Assembly: GCA_950295325.1 (NCBI GenBank)
Contig: OX485807.1
Coordinates: 11,745,001 to 11,809,000, forward strand
Origin: Polytrichum commune
Lineage: Eukaryota > Streptophyta > Polytrichopsida > Polytrichales > Polytrichaceae
Direction: 5' to 3'
Length of the DNA: 64,000 nt
Positions 24,841-38,200 of the stretch are shown here, piece by piece (position 1 is the stretch's first letter; every line of letters starts with the position of its first letter). Position numbers and translations under genes: made by a program. The notes below the pieces were generated by a model. That model did no database searches and was not told where the DNA came from. It saw only the letters and a program-made list of their open reading frames with translations.

Positions 24841-26936
24841 GATGTCATGGTTCTATTGTGTGGGTTGCTAGTATGTCTTATGGTATGATGTGTTTGGGTG
24901 GGTGAGTGTGCTAGTGAGTTTTTGTGATTTTAGGGAGTTAGTGATGTGTGTAGATGTTGTGTAATGTTATTGAGTAGTATTATGAGGAAAAGTATTAATT
25001 TGAGGATGTGGAGCATGTGATGTTGTTGAATTGTTGGTGTGTTTTGAGTGTGGTTTGAGTGCAATCGGTCTACTCTAGTAGGGTGCATTTTTGTGTGGTT
25101 ATGCTTAATCATATGTATTGTGGGAGAATGAATAGTATCCATATTAGAATCTCTTGTTGGTTTTTGAGGAAAGAACTATCCATTGAGTTTTGACCTTGGT
25201 GTTGTGAAAGCCCCCACGGGGTGGGGGGGTTGGAATTGGAGAGGTGGGCCACCATTGTGCATGGAAGTGCTCGGGCCGCGTGGGAGGGGGTCTTGGTGTT
25301 CTACAATGAGAGGGATGGCTAGGTGGTGGATGATACCTTGCATCCTTTTATTGGACATTTAAAATTCTTTGTTATAAATCTTATAATTGCTTGGAGGTTC
25401 ATCACTTCAGTTTTGAGTGTGTCGGTGACGCTCTTTACATGGCAATTGATGTTGAGGTTGATTGTAAAGAGCATGGCAACAAACTAACCGTTTATTTTGT
25501 CTTCCCAATCTTACATGGTTTGGTCAAAGTACTCAACGGTGACCATAGGATGGGCAACCACTACATTGGTCATGGCTTGAATCTTTTGAGCGATTTCTTC
25601 ACAAGTTACGGCTTGAGCAAGGTGAATGATGGTTTTGTTTGGCTCTGACTGATCAATCCTCCCTTTATGCGTTATGAAGTCAGTTTGCCGCCCTAGTATG
25701 TACGTGGATTTGTTCAACCATTTAGTGCAGACCATGGCATTTAAGCATTGAATGTGACACCATCATGATCGTTTATCCCCTTTGTGTAATTGCGTGTCTG
25801 AAGCTTACACCCACAATGTTGTCATCTCCAGGCAAAACTTTTTTGATCCTCTTCATAATGGTCAATTATGACTTCTTCTGTAGCGCACCTCTCCATGAGG
25901 AGTGCCTGAAACACCATGGGACAAAGGGGGACTCCGGAGTGACACCCAGGACTTGTGGCGCCGTTGGTGACAAGGCCCAAGTGATCCTAATGTGGGTGAG
26001 GGCCCCGGACGTTGGGAACACCTCCCACCCAGAGATTAAGAGTCACGAGGGTAAGGACTTTCCAACAATCCACAATTTCTATTTCAATGAATCTTGTTAA
26101 AACAATGGATATGTAATTCAGTGATCTCTATGTGTCTGGATTTGATGGCGCCTGACAACTTCTCTTTGTGATAGTTCTCAAAGATTGTTGGGAAGGTACT
26201 TTCATAACACATAATGTGCAACACCCACTTGCCCTATAAGGGTTAAAATGGACTTGAGGTAATTAGCATTTACAATATGATTCAAGTAGGTAGAATGAGC
26301 ATTTGAAGGTGCTCAAGGTTAGGCAGCTGCATCAATGTTGGCAGAAGATGAAAAATTTAAACCTTTAAAACTCACAGAAGTTGTCCAACAATTGGTTCAG
26401 CTCCTAAGCATATCCTTTACCTCACATACTTGAACAGTGGTTGCAAGATTCTCAACCATTTCACATCCATCGACCAAAGGATGTTTCAAAATGTCGTTTT
26501 GAAAACCAAGAATTCTCAATAGTGCAAAATTTCATGCGTGATAAATTCTCTCCAGATTGGAGACTTTCTGTTTATTGGGTCAATTGGGAACTAGAACTAT
26601 GTCCATAAAATATCTGACCCTTCCACATGGGTGGAATCAATGCATCTCTACTTTCCAAATTCCTTACTGCAAGCACTGACATTTCTCGAGAACCACTTGC
26701 ATCAATTGAAACGCTACCCCTAAACTAATGCTTTAAAAAATAGAAATATCATCACTACAACTAAGAGTACATATAATGCTATCAATATAGACATGAAGCA
26801 AGGAAGAATTGCTGGTATCTACTCCAGAAGAAGAAAAGAAGCCAGTAGCAGCCAGAAGTGCCAGAGACTTGCATTGGATTTAGGACTAGCTTACAGTATT
26901 ACATCGCTCAGATTGATAAAAAGGCTGGAGAATCTG
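24841..26936. other. Intergenic, weak coding remnants only
   Basis: A minus-strand frame at 25,511-25,735 (PNKTIIHLAQAVTCEEIA) with neighbouring pieces up to about 25,870 reads like a remnant of an unidentified mobile-element protein, but no domain is diagnostic. The rest up to the golgin stop codon is AT-rich and includes its presumed 3' UTR. Confidence 0.35.
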
Positions 26937-28979
26937 TCAGACTTGAGAAGCTCTTTCATCAGAATTAGTAGGGCTTTGACCAATACTACTTTGAAAATCG
27001 TTATTGGCATCATTCCGTGAGCCTCCACTTGAATTCAACATCAAATCAGATGTTGATGGAACCCTGTATGGCTTTGGTGGTAGTGGAGAAGTAGAGATAT
27101 ATCCAGAGAAATCACTGCTCCTTGACCTCTGATGACCCCCAACTGGTGATGATGGTGTTGATCGAGTAGTCAGTGATATAAGGTGAGGGTTGGCTGCCTT
27201 GCCACCTCCCTCTTCCCTCTCTCTTCTCTCCCTCTCTTTGGATTCCTTGAGCAGGAAGTTTATCCACAGATCTGCAAAGGATTCGTTCTCCACAGAAGCA
27301 GGTGGAGGAAGAGATTCAGAATCCTCACTAATTGTACTGGTCCCAATAAAGCGACTGGGAATATTAAATAACCCCCGCACCATTCCACCTCTAGCACTCT
27401 GTTGTGCCAACCCCACCCGTTTCTTGTCATCCTCTGTAAATCCCAGCATGCGCACCATAAGATCCAATACTTCCCTACTGTGATGTCTTTGGATGTAGGT
27501 TACCAGAAGCTTGATGACAATGCGCCTATCTACATAGAAATCAGAGTCAGAGGACATGCGGTTGAGACTGGTAATAGATTGCTCAAGTGCACCACGAAGT
27601 TGTAGTACATCCTCTTCCAGCTTTCTGATGATTTGCTCCAATTCCTGCTTGCGAAGCTCAACATTCATTAGCTTCTTCACAACTGTCTCCATGTCCTGGA
27701 CTTTTAGGTCAATAGTTGCATTCGCAATTCGCAAGTCTTCAGTTAGTCTGGCATTCGACTCCCTGACCTCACGTAGCTCCAGCTCTAGGCGCTCCTGAGC
27801 ATCACTCTCTGCATAATACTGCCCAAGAGCACTTTGAAGATTTGAAAGTTCCATGTCCTTCGACTCTAGAGCCACTAAGCAGGTTTCCAACTTTTGCTTC
27901 AAAAGCTCCATCTCTTCATTTGTGTATTTCGACAATGAAGCATTGCTCTTATTTGCCGCAGCCAACTCCTCAAGTGCTTTACTTAAGGCTTGCTGCAACT
28001 GCATGACAGATCGCTCACTGGTCTGCAGCCGTGATTCGAGATTTGAAATCAAAAGACCATCACTCTCCATCTTCTCTGCAGTTGAGGCCTCCATATCCAA
28101 AAGATTTTGCCTCAACCTTCCCAGATTTAGACGTGCTTTGTCTCGCTCAACCGAAACTTCTTCCACTTTCAGCAAAGCTTCTTCTAGTTTCTTTTCAAAC
28201 TCTTCTGTGTGGAGTAAGCAGGCATCCTCCATAGTTTTTAATTTTTCAGACAGCAACATCACCTGCTCAGGTTCAGCACTTGATGTGTGTAGATGCTCCT
28301 CACTGATACCATTACAAGCGGGTTTGTCTTCACCATACTCAGAGTTGGTGGCATCCAGTAAAAGAGGTGCTGATAACTCCTGTGTTTCCTTTACTCCTTG
28401 GGATCCTGTCTTCAACATATTTGATTCATCAAATGCAGCATTGTCATGTTCAGAAGTCCCCTCAAGATCTGTCTCCACTGTCACCACCATGGCCTCCTCA
28501 TCTTTAAATTGCTCTGTTGCTGGCAGTGTTGCAATTTCTTTCTCCATTGCTTGCCCCTTGAAAATCTGGTCATCCTCTTGAAGGTTTTGGTCAGTCTTGT
28601 TATTTCCATCATCTGACAAGGTCACAGCTTGCCTTGTACTAATCATCAACAATTGTGCTTTGAGCACTTCATTTTCTTCCCGCAGAATCGAAACCTCCTC
28701 CTCTTTCTCTTTCAGGATAGCAGCATATTTTGCCGATGCAGCTTCCATATCACTCTGTGAGCAAAAATCTCTGTCCCTTTGATACTCCAGCTCTGAAGGG
28801 AGATGTGTTTCAAGATCATATTGGGGATGTGAAAACTGAGAGTGCCCATTGCTAGTGCTATAGTGACCCTCTGAACCATCAAGTGACACTCCATCAAGAT
28901 CTTGCTGGTCCAACACATCAGAAGCAATCTGTGTTATGTTGTCCTTCAGCTCCTTGAATTTCTCAAACGTGCTCCACAT
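26937..28979 (-). CDS. Golgin candidate 3/4-like protein with GRAB domain
   Basis: Golgi-associated coiled-coil tether. Plant golgin candidates 3 and 4 bind ARF1-type GTPases through a C-terminal GRAB (GRIP-related ARF-binding) domain. One open frame of 680 codons starts MWSTFEKFKELKDNITQIASD, like the MWxSI...KENL...IA start of the family. Heptad-rich coiled coil covers about residues 80-115 and 235-490. The conserved block LGQYYAESDAQERLE (about 390) is followed by the GRAB region LNRMSSDSDFYVDRRI and KLLVTYIQRHHSREVLDLMV (about 480-530). The tail has FADLWINFLLKESKERERRE and ends Ser/Pro-rich. Length is near the Arabidopsis proteins (about 700). No intron interrupts the coding region, which is unexpected. 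Any introns would be in the 5' leader. Confidence 0.92.
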   Translation of the reverse strand: MWSTFEKFKELKDNITQIASDVLDQQDLDGVSLDGSEGHYSTSNGHSQFSHPQYDLETHLPSELEYQRDRDFCSQSDMEAASAKYAAILKEKEEEVSILREENEVLKAQLLMISTRQAVTLSDDGNNKTDQNLQEDDQIFKGQAMEKEIATLPATEQFKDEEAMVVTVETDLEGTSEHDNAAFDESNMLKTGSQGVKETQELSAPLLLDATNSEYGEDKPACNGISEEHLHTSSAEPEQVMLLSEKLKTMEDACLLHTEEFEKKLEEALLKVEEVSVERDKARLNLGRLRQNLLDMEASTAEKMESDGLLISNLESRLQTSERSVMQLQQALSKALEELAAANKSNASLSKYTNEEMELLKQKLETCLVALESKDMELSNLQSALGQYYAESDAQERLELELREVRESNARLTEDLRIANATIDLKVQDMETVVKKLMNVELRKQELEQIIRKLEEDVLQLRGALEQSITSLNRMSSDSDFYVDRRIVIKLLVTYIQRHHSREVLDLMVRMLGFTEDDKKRVGLAQQSARGGMVRGLFNIPSRFIGTSTISEDSESLPPPASVENESFADLWINFLLKESKERERREREEGGGKAANPHLISLTTRSTPSSPVGGHQRSRSSDFSGYISTSPLPPKPYRVPSTSDLMLNSSGGSRNDANNDFQSSIGQSPTNSDERASQV

Positions 28980-31099
28980 TGTGACCGGCTTTTGATAAAC
29001 TTCCCAATCTGCTATTCCTCCAACAAGAAATAGCTCTTGATGATCTCACTACCCCAGAAATTCCAGACTCCAGAAACTTTACAATTACAAATTCCTCAAA
29101 GGCACTGAAACCAAACAAATGATTGTCATTTCAGTGGAGGAGGTTGTCGAGGTTGGGAAACTCTGTATCCAAGGTCCCAGGCACACATGATGAATAACCA
29201 ATCCAGGGCTTAAGTATGGGATGATTAAGGACCAGACATGCATCCAGGCAGCCAAATGCTCCTCCCAGACACGTACCTGAGAGTTATCTGCTCCCAAACA
29301 ATATGAGCTTGTAGAGACTAAGTGAGCAACAAACGTCCTGCCCAGTGCTCAGAAAGTTGAAGATTTCTTGGTAAGCCAGTAGTAAGCAAGTGGTCTGAAC
29401 AGGCCAAGCATGCTACCCATTTGCAGATTTTGACGATGCAAGTTCAGAACATACTTCAATTGAAGTATATACTCAGTGCAGTTGCACAATCAAGCTGGTT
29501 ATAGGCCCACACAGCCAGATGATTGTGGATATTTGAATGCAACATGAGTGGCGGGAGCTGCACCGTGCAATAAGCACAAAGTTCAGGTTGAAATATCCCC
29601 AAAGATCTATATCTATGCCTCTTACAAACAACTGCAATGTGCACTGGCTTTAGATTTATTCATTTGCCCCACACACATGATATGCCTCTCTATCAAAACT
29701 AGACGGCCATGTTCTGCTACTACTTTCTCACAAACTGACGTCAACTAAGGCTACCCTTGTAGAGGAGTCAAATCCTTCAAAAGGAACTAAGGAAGCATGA
29801 GAGGAAAGCAAAGATCAACCTCACCGACTTAATGGCTTTCTTATTTTGCAAACTACGGAAGTAGCAAGTCTTCTAGAACAATGGACAAAGTGTTTACAAA
29901 AATCTCTAAGGAAAGTACTTCAGATGTCGTGATTTGCATCTATACCAGAAGATATGAATCCTAAGAGGCAAAAGAGGACACAATTGTGAATAGATCAAAC
30001 ACAAAAAGTCAATCATCTCAACGTGAAGCCTTGAATTATAAATATGATGCCAAGGAAACTCAGCAAATCACATTGTGATTTAGTGCTTGGCCTGCCAAAA
30101 TGCTATGTCTAATTTAGTGTTAGGTTTCGCACAAACTTTGATTTCACCAACTTAATGCACTTACCACATGTCTTGATGCTGGTGTGATTCTCCACATCAT
30201 CCAAAATTGGCTGGCACGATTCCGTCCATCCTACAATCATAAGTCACTTCAGTAAAGTCATTCTTGAATCATATGTTCTTACCTGCATATCAGTCGGTCA
30301 ATTAGAATGAGTGTTCACCTTTTGATAAAGGTCAAACAGTATGAAATCCTCCTTGACGTGTAATTCGTGTGTGTTTTGGTCAAACTACACAGCTGTTTGT
30401 GCAATCGTAGGTTTGGGAGTCCAATTGTTAAAACCGTTTTGGTTGCAATGGCAAGTGAGGGAACAGAGATGGCAAAAGAGATAAGAGAATTAAACGGCTT
30501 GATGTTTGAACTTTTATAATTCCATATTGTGGAGCTTGGCAGCAGCATTTGGTGGGAAGATAAGCTTTGCTACCAGTAAGGAAATGCTCAAGGTATTCCA
30601 GCACTGAAAACTACAGTTCCAGAGCAAGAACAGGACAATTAGGTGGAACTAAAAATTCTAGGCCACAGAACGCATCCTTAATAACAAGCTCGTTAAAAAG
30701 AGATCAAGGAATGACTTCCAAATTCCATATATTACTCAATGCTACACCACAAACAGTTCACATAATTAAATCCAAAGCTCCTCACACTAATCTTCATCTC
30801 TTTGTACAAGATCCTCTCTTCTGATGCATACACCAAGAGGAGATTTCATAATAACTTGATGAATCCCGCAATCAATCACATAAATCTTGCACACTCAGAT
30901 TTAAAAACCCTCACTCGAGTCACCAATGGTTGGAACATTGATCTCCAAGAACAAAAGACAAAGCGCGCTCCCCGACGTAAGGAAGGATCTGGAACAGCAC
31001 AGCACATCAAAACCTAGAAGAGACCCACAGCTTATGCAAATTCTGGAACTAGAAATCCAACACTCAGAAAATAAACTGCCTAAATTCGACGGTATAAAG
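28980..31099. other. Upstream region of the golgin gene
   Basis: Probably 5' UTR with intron(s) on the minus strand plus intergenic DNA. No other gene could be supported. Short frames on both strands lack domain signals. Confidence 0.4.
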
Positions 31100-31560
31100 T
31101 GTAATGGGTTCATTATCAAGAAAAATCGTACATTCAGCTCCCCCACCCCAGGGCAGAAACCGCCCGTCGAGTCGCCAATGCTGAAACCAAGGAAACAGGC
31201 TTCAAATGCTCAGCACTGGCTCAAAATGATCCGCGAGAAAACATGGTATAGGGAAATCCGCCACTGCGAGGAGTGACCAACATGAAGGAGTGCACAGCGA
31301 GAAGCAAAATGCCGATCTCTGAAGTCGACAGGGGTCCCCCATATGTCGAGAGTGCAACACTAACAACACCATGGCCACAATGTTAGGGCTTGGAGCTTCG
31401 GGAGAGACGATGTTCCCATACATACGCTCCCAGAGTTCCCCATGGCCGCGAACGAAGTCCTCGCCAACCTGGCCTCTCGGAGCACTCGCATTGGTTGGCT
31501 AGAGTTCATGGTCCATCTGGCGCCTCTAGCACCGCTGAGGTGGCTCACTGTGATTGGTCC
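31100..31560 (-). promoter_or_regulatory. Candidate golgin promoter / 5' leader, CpG-rich
   Basis: A local rise in GC and CpG content in otherwise AT-rich DNA. On the minus strand two CCAAT boxes (ACCAATCAC at about 31,550 and AACCAATGC at about 31,490) face toward the golgin gene. The leader would span about 2.4 kb to the ATG, so at least one leader intron would be needed. This is inferred from composition and motif placement only. Confidence 0.35.
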
Positions 31561-32159
31561 GGAACAGGGGGCCCAAGAGCAATGGGTCCCTCAGGTGTGA
31601 CCCACCTTGTCCTTCATTATTGTCACTACTAATAGGAGTTATGGGATGCTATAACTTTTACTTCGGAGGTAAAAATTTAGTACCGAGAAAAGTCTTCTAT
31701 GATTTTGTGAAGTCTAATTCATACATCATGTGTACTTTTGTTTGTACAAAAGGGAGGCTATCCTTAGGCATAATAACATGTAGATTTTTATTTCTTATTT
31801 TTCAATTTAGGCAGAAGGGTATCGTTTTCAAGATAGCACAAAAATTGAACATAATTTTTCTAGTGGGGTTGTCCAAGGTTGGCAGGCTGCAAGTCCCTTG
31901 CCGTATCTAGTCAATAGACCATGCCCTGCAAATGTTCGTAAGGGCAAACCCACAAATGATCTTAAATCATTTGTTGTATTCTTGGCAATTCTCATACCTT
32001 TAAAAATTCAAAGAGAACATATGTTATAAGAAGGTATAACATACTCATGTAGATTGTATTGACCTATCATTTGAAACCATATTATGGTGTTATTTTTAAG
32101 GATACAAAACCTAATAATATGTAATGCATAATCACTAATATTTTACATGGTTATTAGAA

Positions 32160-34600
32160 ATTGAATGTTAGATAACATCCATCATCCTAAAAACAAAGAA
32201 ATCCCCAATCAAAGTATTCCTAAGACAATTTCATCGTTCTTGGGAATGGTGGATAATTTGTTTGATGGAGTGCTTTTAGAGAAAGAAAAATAAATAAACC
32301 AAATGAAGACGGTTTCTTCCTTATTGTGAGACCAAGCCATCTCTAGTGGACTTGGGTTAAGATTGATAATGAGGAGACCAACAAAGGCCTAGTGGAAACA
32401 TGGTCTAAGTTCAAAGACTTGTTCTTAGAATATTCTTTACCATGTGACCATATTTGGGTTTGAAAGAACATTTGAAAGACTTCAAACATGGTGCATTGTC
32501 AATTTAAAAGTACAAAGACAAGTTCGATGAGTTGGTCGAATGTTTCCCAGTTTTGTTTGACAAAGACAACAAATATTCTTTGTTACATGTCTATAGTTTA
32601 ATCAAATGTGATGTCAAGGCTTTGAAGCTTTACACACTCAAAAAAGCCTATAGCATGGCTTTAACATTTGAGGCTAAGAATGTTGAGTTAGCCAGAGAGA
32701 AGAAGTCTTACTTTTATATTTCTCGTACATAGATTATAACAGTGGGGAAAAACTTGAAAATTGGAAGAGGTCCCAAAGATTTCCACGTCCAGAAGGACAA
32801 ACAATGTCCGACATGGGGGGAAACTCAACTACAAAGACCAAGCATAACACTCAAAAGAAGACAAAAAAAAAATGTGTTACAATTGCCACAAGTCAAGATA
32901 TCTTACTAAATGTTGTTTGCAACCAACTAGAAAACATTCTAAGTAATCGACATCATTGGTAGTGAAGGTAGAAACACCAATTGCTACCAAGGACAAAGAA
33001 GTAGTTTGTGTGTCTACTACACTTTGTGAGGAGTGGGTTGTGAATGAACCTAGAGTGTTTCATGTTCAATGTACCATTGGTAATTGATCAATTTCCACGT
33101 TGATTGATTCATGATAAATCCATAACTTGATGTTATAAGAGTTTACATCAAACTTAAGATTGTATGTAAATAAAATCTTGTTAAGTTTATTTTTCCCAAT
33201 GGTGAGTTGAGCTCATTTGAAAGTTGATTATTGGAAGTCCTTGTGGTGTTTGCAAGAAACACGTACCATTGCAAATTTTGAAGTTTGAACATGGAGGCAA
33301 TACAATGTCATATTGGAAATGTCATGGCTCAATGTTGTGGACACAAAGATTGCTTGCAAGCATGGAGAGGTTCACAGTAGGCTTTCCAATGGCAAACTAT
33401 TCAAGATCAAAGGTGAAAGAGCTCAGCCCAAGGTACCTTTGATTTATGTGACACAAATAAAAAGGAGTTTAAGAAAGAAACAAGAAGTCATGAATGTTGC
33501 AACCATTGGCAATTTCTAATAGGAAACATGACTCTATTTGTATGGATTTCAATGTAGATATTCCTAGGATTTAAAGAGGCTTTGATAGCATCTTTACGGT
33601 CCTTGATAGATTGACTAAGGTGGCTCAATTTATACCTACAATGACAAATGTGATAGCTTCGGGGGTAGCTAAGTTGTTTGTTATAGAAATATTTGTGAAT
33701 TATGGATTACCATGAGAAATACTTTGTGACAGAGTTAGAAATTCATGGGTGAATTTTGGAAATCTTTGTTCAAATTGTGTGGTACAAAATCAATATGAGT
33801 TCTACATATCATGTGGAAACAAATAGACAAACTAAGAGAACCAATAGAAGTCTTGAGGATATGCTTACAATGTATGTTGGGAAAAGACGATAGTCTTGGG
33901 ATAAATTATAATTGATCACCAATGAGACCATAGCAGCATAGGAATAAGTCCAATTTACTTTTTGAATCACCAAGAATGTTGAAACCCTATACCTCTAGCA
34001 ACTCATAACTCTAAAATTGAGAGTTTGAATCAAATGATTCAAGAAATGCATGATATCTTATGATGTGCTAAGCAATGTATACGCGGAGCACAAGAGAGAT
34101 CCAAGTTTTATGTCAATCAAAAAATGAGTTTGAGAGAATTTGAAGTCGGCTAGAAGGTAATTTTGAAAGTCACACCTAGACACTTGGAGTTAAAACTTGG
34201 ACGGTCTTGAAAATTGTCTCCTAGATTTGCAATCCATTTCAATTTCTCAAGAAAATTGGTCAAGTGGTGTATGCGTTAGACTTGACCGAGGACTAAAAAA
34301 TTCATAATGTTTTTCTTATAAATTTGTTGAGAAGATACATGTCCAATCCAAATCATGTACTCACAAGTTTACCTCATGTAGCTCACGAGGGTGAGTTATT
34401 GATTGAACATGAAAAAAATTGAAGGTGGATTTGCAACACCTCATGAATAGGTCATTCAAGAGATTTCTTATTAAGTGGAAAGACTATCATGAGGAGAGGC
34501 ATCATTGGATTAGAGAAACTTGCCAAAATTTTGTCATTGAGGATAACGACTTAATTGGAGAGGGGAGGAGTGAAATGGATTAATTAGGGAATGGAATATT
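32160..34600 (+). mobile_element. Ty3/gypsy (chromovirus-like) LTR retrotransposon fossil
   Basis: Recognisable parts in order are a gag region with a zinc-knuckle-like CYNCHKSRYLTKC (about 32,876-32,915), an integrase-core stretch with TVLDRLTKVAQFIP (about 33,600-33,645), and a C-terminal chromodomain-like end with FLIKWKDYHEE (about 34,460-34,495). Most of reverse transcriptase and RNase H is absent. The copy is broken by many (tens of) lesions and has no identifiable paired LTRs, so it is an ancient insertion. Confidence 0.8.
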
Positions 34601-35237
34601 GAGGATGATGAAAATTGCAAGTTTGGATGTCCAAGGCTAAGGAGTGTGGATGAAAACAAGTTGATGGATGAGAGTGAGATTAGTATCATTTATATAAAAG
34701 ATAGAGGATCATATGGTGAAATGATCCATGTATAGATATAAGGCAACTCCATTCTATATCAAATAAGACTTGAGACTTCTAAAAATACATATTAAATACT
34801 ATGAATAAATAGATATAAGACACAGAGGAAGGAGAACACATGTCTTATATTATGTTTTATGTGTATCTGAAAGTTAGAAGGTTAAATTGGAAATTGTGAA
34901 CAATTTAACGTGCTTGAATATAGAGGGGTATATTTCACAAACCTATACGGGTCAAGTTTTTATGTTGGATGGATGAGAGGTACCGTGCCTCGTATGCGAT
35001 AATTGCCTCTCTTCATGAAACTGAGTTGTAAAGAAAGAGTTTGCTTTTTTCAGGCCTGCCCAACCGCCTCCTTGGCATATATTGGGCCTTTTGGTTTTTT
35101 TTTTTTTTTGCCCCAGCTGCCCAGCCCAGTCCTCCGCTGTATGTTCTGAATTCCCAAAGAACACAATCTCTAGACTCCGGAGACTCCTCGAAGTTAGCAT
35201 TGTTGGGTTTGGAGGGCTTGGAGGTAAAGTGGTGGCT
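34601..35237. other. Retroelement flank and promoter of the next gene
   Basis: 34,600-34,930 is AT-rich and may be remnant LTR sequence. From about 35,040, GC content rises (CCCAGCTGCCCAGCCCAG, after a T-run at 35,096-35,110), consistent with promoter and leader of the plus-strand gene starting at 35,238. Confidence 0.4.
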
Positions 35238-38200
35238 ATGGCGTTGCTGCATTCAGGAATTAGGATATGCTGCACACCGCCTGCAATTGGGCGCCGACGA
35301 CCTCAATTCGATGGCACCGCACTGCCCTGCTGTTCCCGCAACTCACCCATCCGCTCGTTCTCAGGTTTGAATTTGAGTTTTTCTTTTCAAAGCCTATCCG
35401 TTGCTTCTGCAATTGGAAGTGGTGAGCAAGTTTCGGCTTAGCTAATCCAAGTTTACAGCCGGCAGATTTTCTCCCCGATTTTCTCATTCTCGAGTTTTGA
35501 GTTTACATATTACCACCTGTCGTTCTTTCTGAATTGAGAGCGGGGTGAAAGTTTTACTCAGCTGGAGGGAATATGTGCGGATGGGGTTTTTCCTGGCAAT
35601 GTCTGGTTGCTGGTGACGTGGAGTGGGTAGAGAGTGAAGTTTAATCCAGGAACCTGAATGGAGGAGAAGATTGGGAAATGCGAGAGTTGGAGAAGGTTTA
35701 AGTTCTCACATTGGCTATGGTTGCTTCTGAAATTGGAGGTGGTAAGCAAAGTTTCAAACTTCCCTACTCCATGTCAGAAACACCCAGACTTGCTCCCCAA
35801 TCTGCTCATTCTCAAGTGTTGAGTGCACACATCGACTCTGGTGATTAGGCCTCCTGAAGTGAGAGTGGGGAGAAAAGTTTTGCCTCAGCTGGAGGCAATT
35901 TGTGGGGTTGCTTTTCGTGGGTAGCATGCATGTGCGGTTGCTGGTGACGTGGAGTAATTGAGAATGGAGTTTACTCCAGGAACCTGAACATTTCACACAT
36001 GTGCAATGTGTGAAAGTTTCACACATTGGCTACGCTTGCTTCTGCAATTGGAGGTGGTGAGAAAGTTTCAAACTTCCCTACTCCAAGTCAACAACAGCCA
36101 CACTTGCTCCAATTTGCTCATTCTCAAGTTTTGAGTTCGCACTATTGCCTCTCTTTTTTCGCTTCTGAATTGAGAGGGGGGGAGGAAGTTTCACTTCACC
36201 TGGAGGCAATTTGTGGGAATGGCTTTTGCTGGGTGCTTTTCGTTGGTAGCAGGTATGTCTGAGTACGTTGAGTGTGGATTTGTAGAGAGTGGAGCTTAGT
36301 CCAGGCACCTAAATGTGGAGATTCTGAGGATTGAAAAAAGTTTGAGTTCACACATTGGCTATGTTCTGCTTCTGCAATTCGAGGGTGGTAAGAAAGTTGC
36401 AGAATTCCCTACTCCATGTCAACAGCAGCCAAGACTTGCTCCCCAGTTTGTTCATTCTAAAGTGTTGAGTTCACACATGGTTTTTTTTTTTTTAAAATTA
36501 ATATATTTTTAAAATCATTACTATTATTTTTATTGATTTTTCCCTTTTTTTTCTTTCTCTTTCTGAACTGAGAGTGAGGAGGAAGTTTCACATCAGCTAG
36601 AAGCAGTTTCTGGGAATGGATTTTCCTGCCATATTTCGTTGCTGGTGACGTGGAGTAGGTTGAGTCTGAATTTGTAGAGAGTGGAGCTTAGTCCGTGAAC
36701 CTGAATGGGGGAGGAGATTGGAAATTTTGGCTGCGAGATGGGCTTGTATCATGGCTAAAGGTTCCTGGTGAACTTGGAAATGTAACAGAACTATGTAGGT
36801 AGAGTCTCATTGAATGGTTCTCCGAGATTTTGAGCAAATTGTCAGGGTAGGTGGTATTCACGTTTTATATACATAGGAGCTGATGCCTTAATTTAGTTGA
36901 CGATTTGGGCTCAAAGACACGACCTAGATGCCCTTGGATGCAAATACATACATAGGATATTGACCATCAATGTCACATATGACTGTATTCCTAATTTCTC
37001 GACAGAAGATATTGTACCAAATACAGTTTCAAACCCATAAACAACAAAATAATTTTCAAAGACTTGGTGAGGACTAGTAGAAATTGTATGTACAGGTCGT
37101 ACATTAAGCCCCTTAAACCTCTAAGGTTAACATACTTCAAAGGATACCTCTATGTGGTACCTAGCGGGTGCAACTCAGTGCAAAGGGCGTTTGGCTTGGG
37201 GGTTCTTAGGCATGCTCTGAGCCAATTGCAACACAACACATTGGCAAGACCTGTCCCAAAAGCGGCTGTTTTAACATACTAAGTAAACGTATCGATACTG
37301 TATTTGGCATGTAAGGGCATTAATCTTCCAAAAAGAGTAGGCAAGTTGAAATGTCTTAAATGCAAGGGCGAGGGTGAGATTCCCATGAATCGAAAAGGTA
37401 TTTGGTGAAGAGTGTACAACATAATATGTCATTGCATACTGACACTTTATGAGCTGAGGGGAACCAATCATTTTTCCTGGCTGGATTCTCATAGTTGCAT
37501 AAAATGTGTTTTTATTTTGTTGGCAGGTAATGTAGAGTCAAGGAGGAGGAATTCTGTGAAGGTGAATGTTGGAGGTGGAGGTAGTGCACCTGGGTCTTTT
37601 TTGACCATAGAAGAAGCTGGCCTCGTGGATATGTCAAGCCTTGACATACATGAAAAATTTCTTTGCCGACTCACCGTAAGATCATGGCCCTTGGTCCCAC
37701 ATTTTGTGGTTTAATCTTCAACATGGAATTTAGTCTGTATCTGATGATTGAATGACCTTCAAATAGTGCTCAGACTTTCATTTCGCGTTTCTGTGCTTGA
37801 ATCTAGGTCAGTCCCCAGTGAATTAGAACGTGAATCATTCAAAAGGCTGAGTTGGGTGAAATACAAGAAATATTCCACCAGCATGTGTGCGAAGAATTGG
37901 TTGAAACAACATCATAAATTTAGATCAGTGCCTAGGTTGTTGATGAAGTGCTTTCTGAGCTATCAGGTCCATTGTCATGCTTTATGAATGTGAGGGTTTG
38001 CAAAGAGGAGAACCAAAATAATTGGCGTACAGAAAGGTCTGGGATGGAACATCAGGGGCAATTTTTTTGCACAATGGGGATATGGCTTGCGCATTTTATG
38101 CTCATCAATAGTAAATTTATGACCTCGTCATGAGAGACTTGTCACCTACACCTGAAAATGCAAGTGACCAGCATTTAATGCTGAGTGATTGTTGATACAT

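Noticed and set aside
27853-28581. Plus-strand Ser-rich 242-codon frame
   Set aside because: Antisense shadow of the golgin coiled coil.
31442-31600. Plus-strand ATG frame (MAANEVLANLASRS...) opposite the golgin promoter, ending near a CAG|GTGTGA site
   Set aside because: Only 52 codons, no recognisable family and it lies in a GC-rich stretch that keeps frames open by chance; not enough to call a gene.
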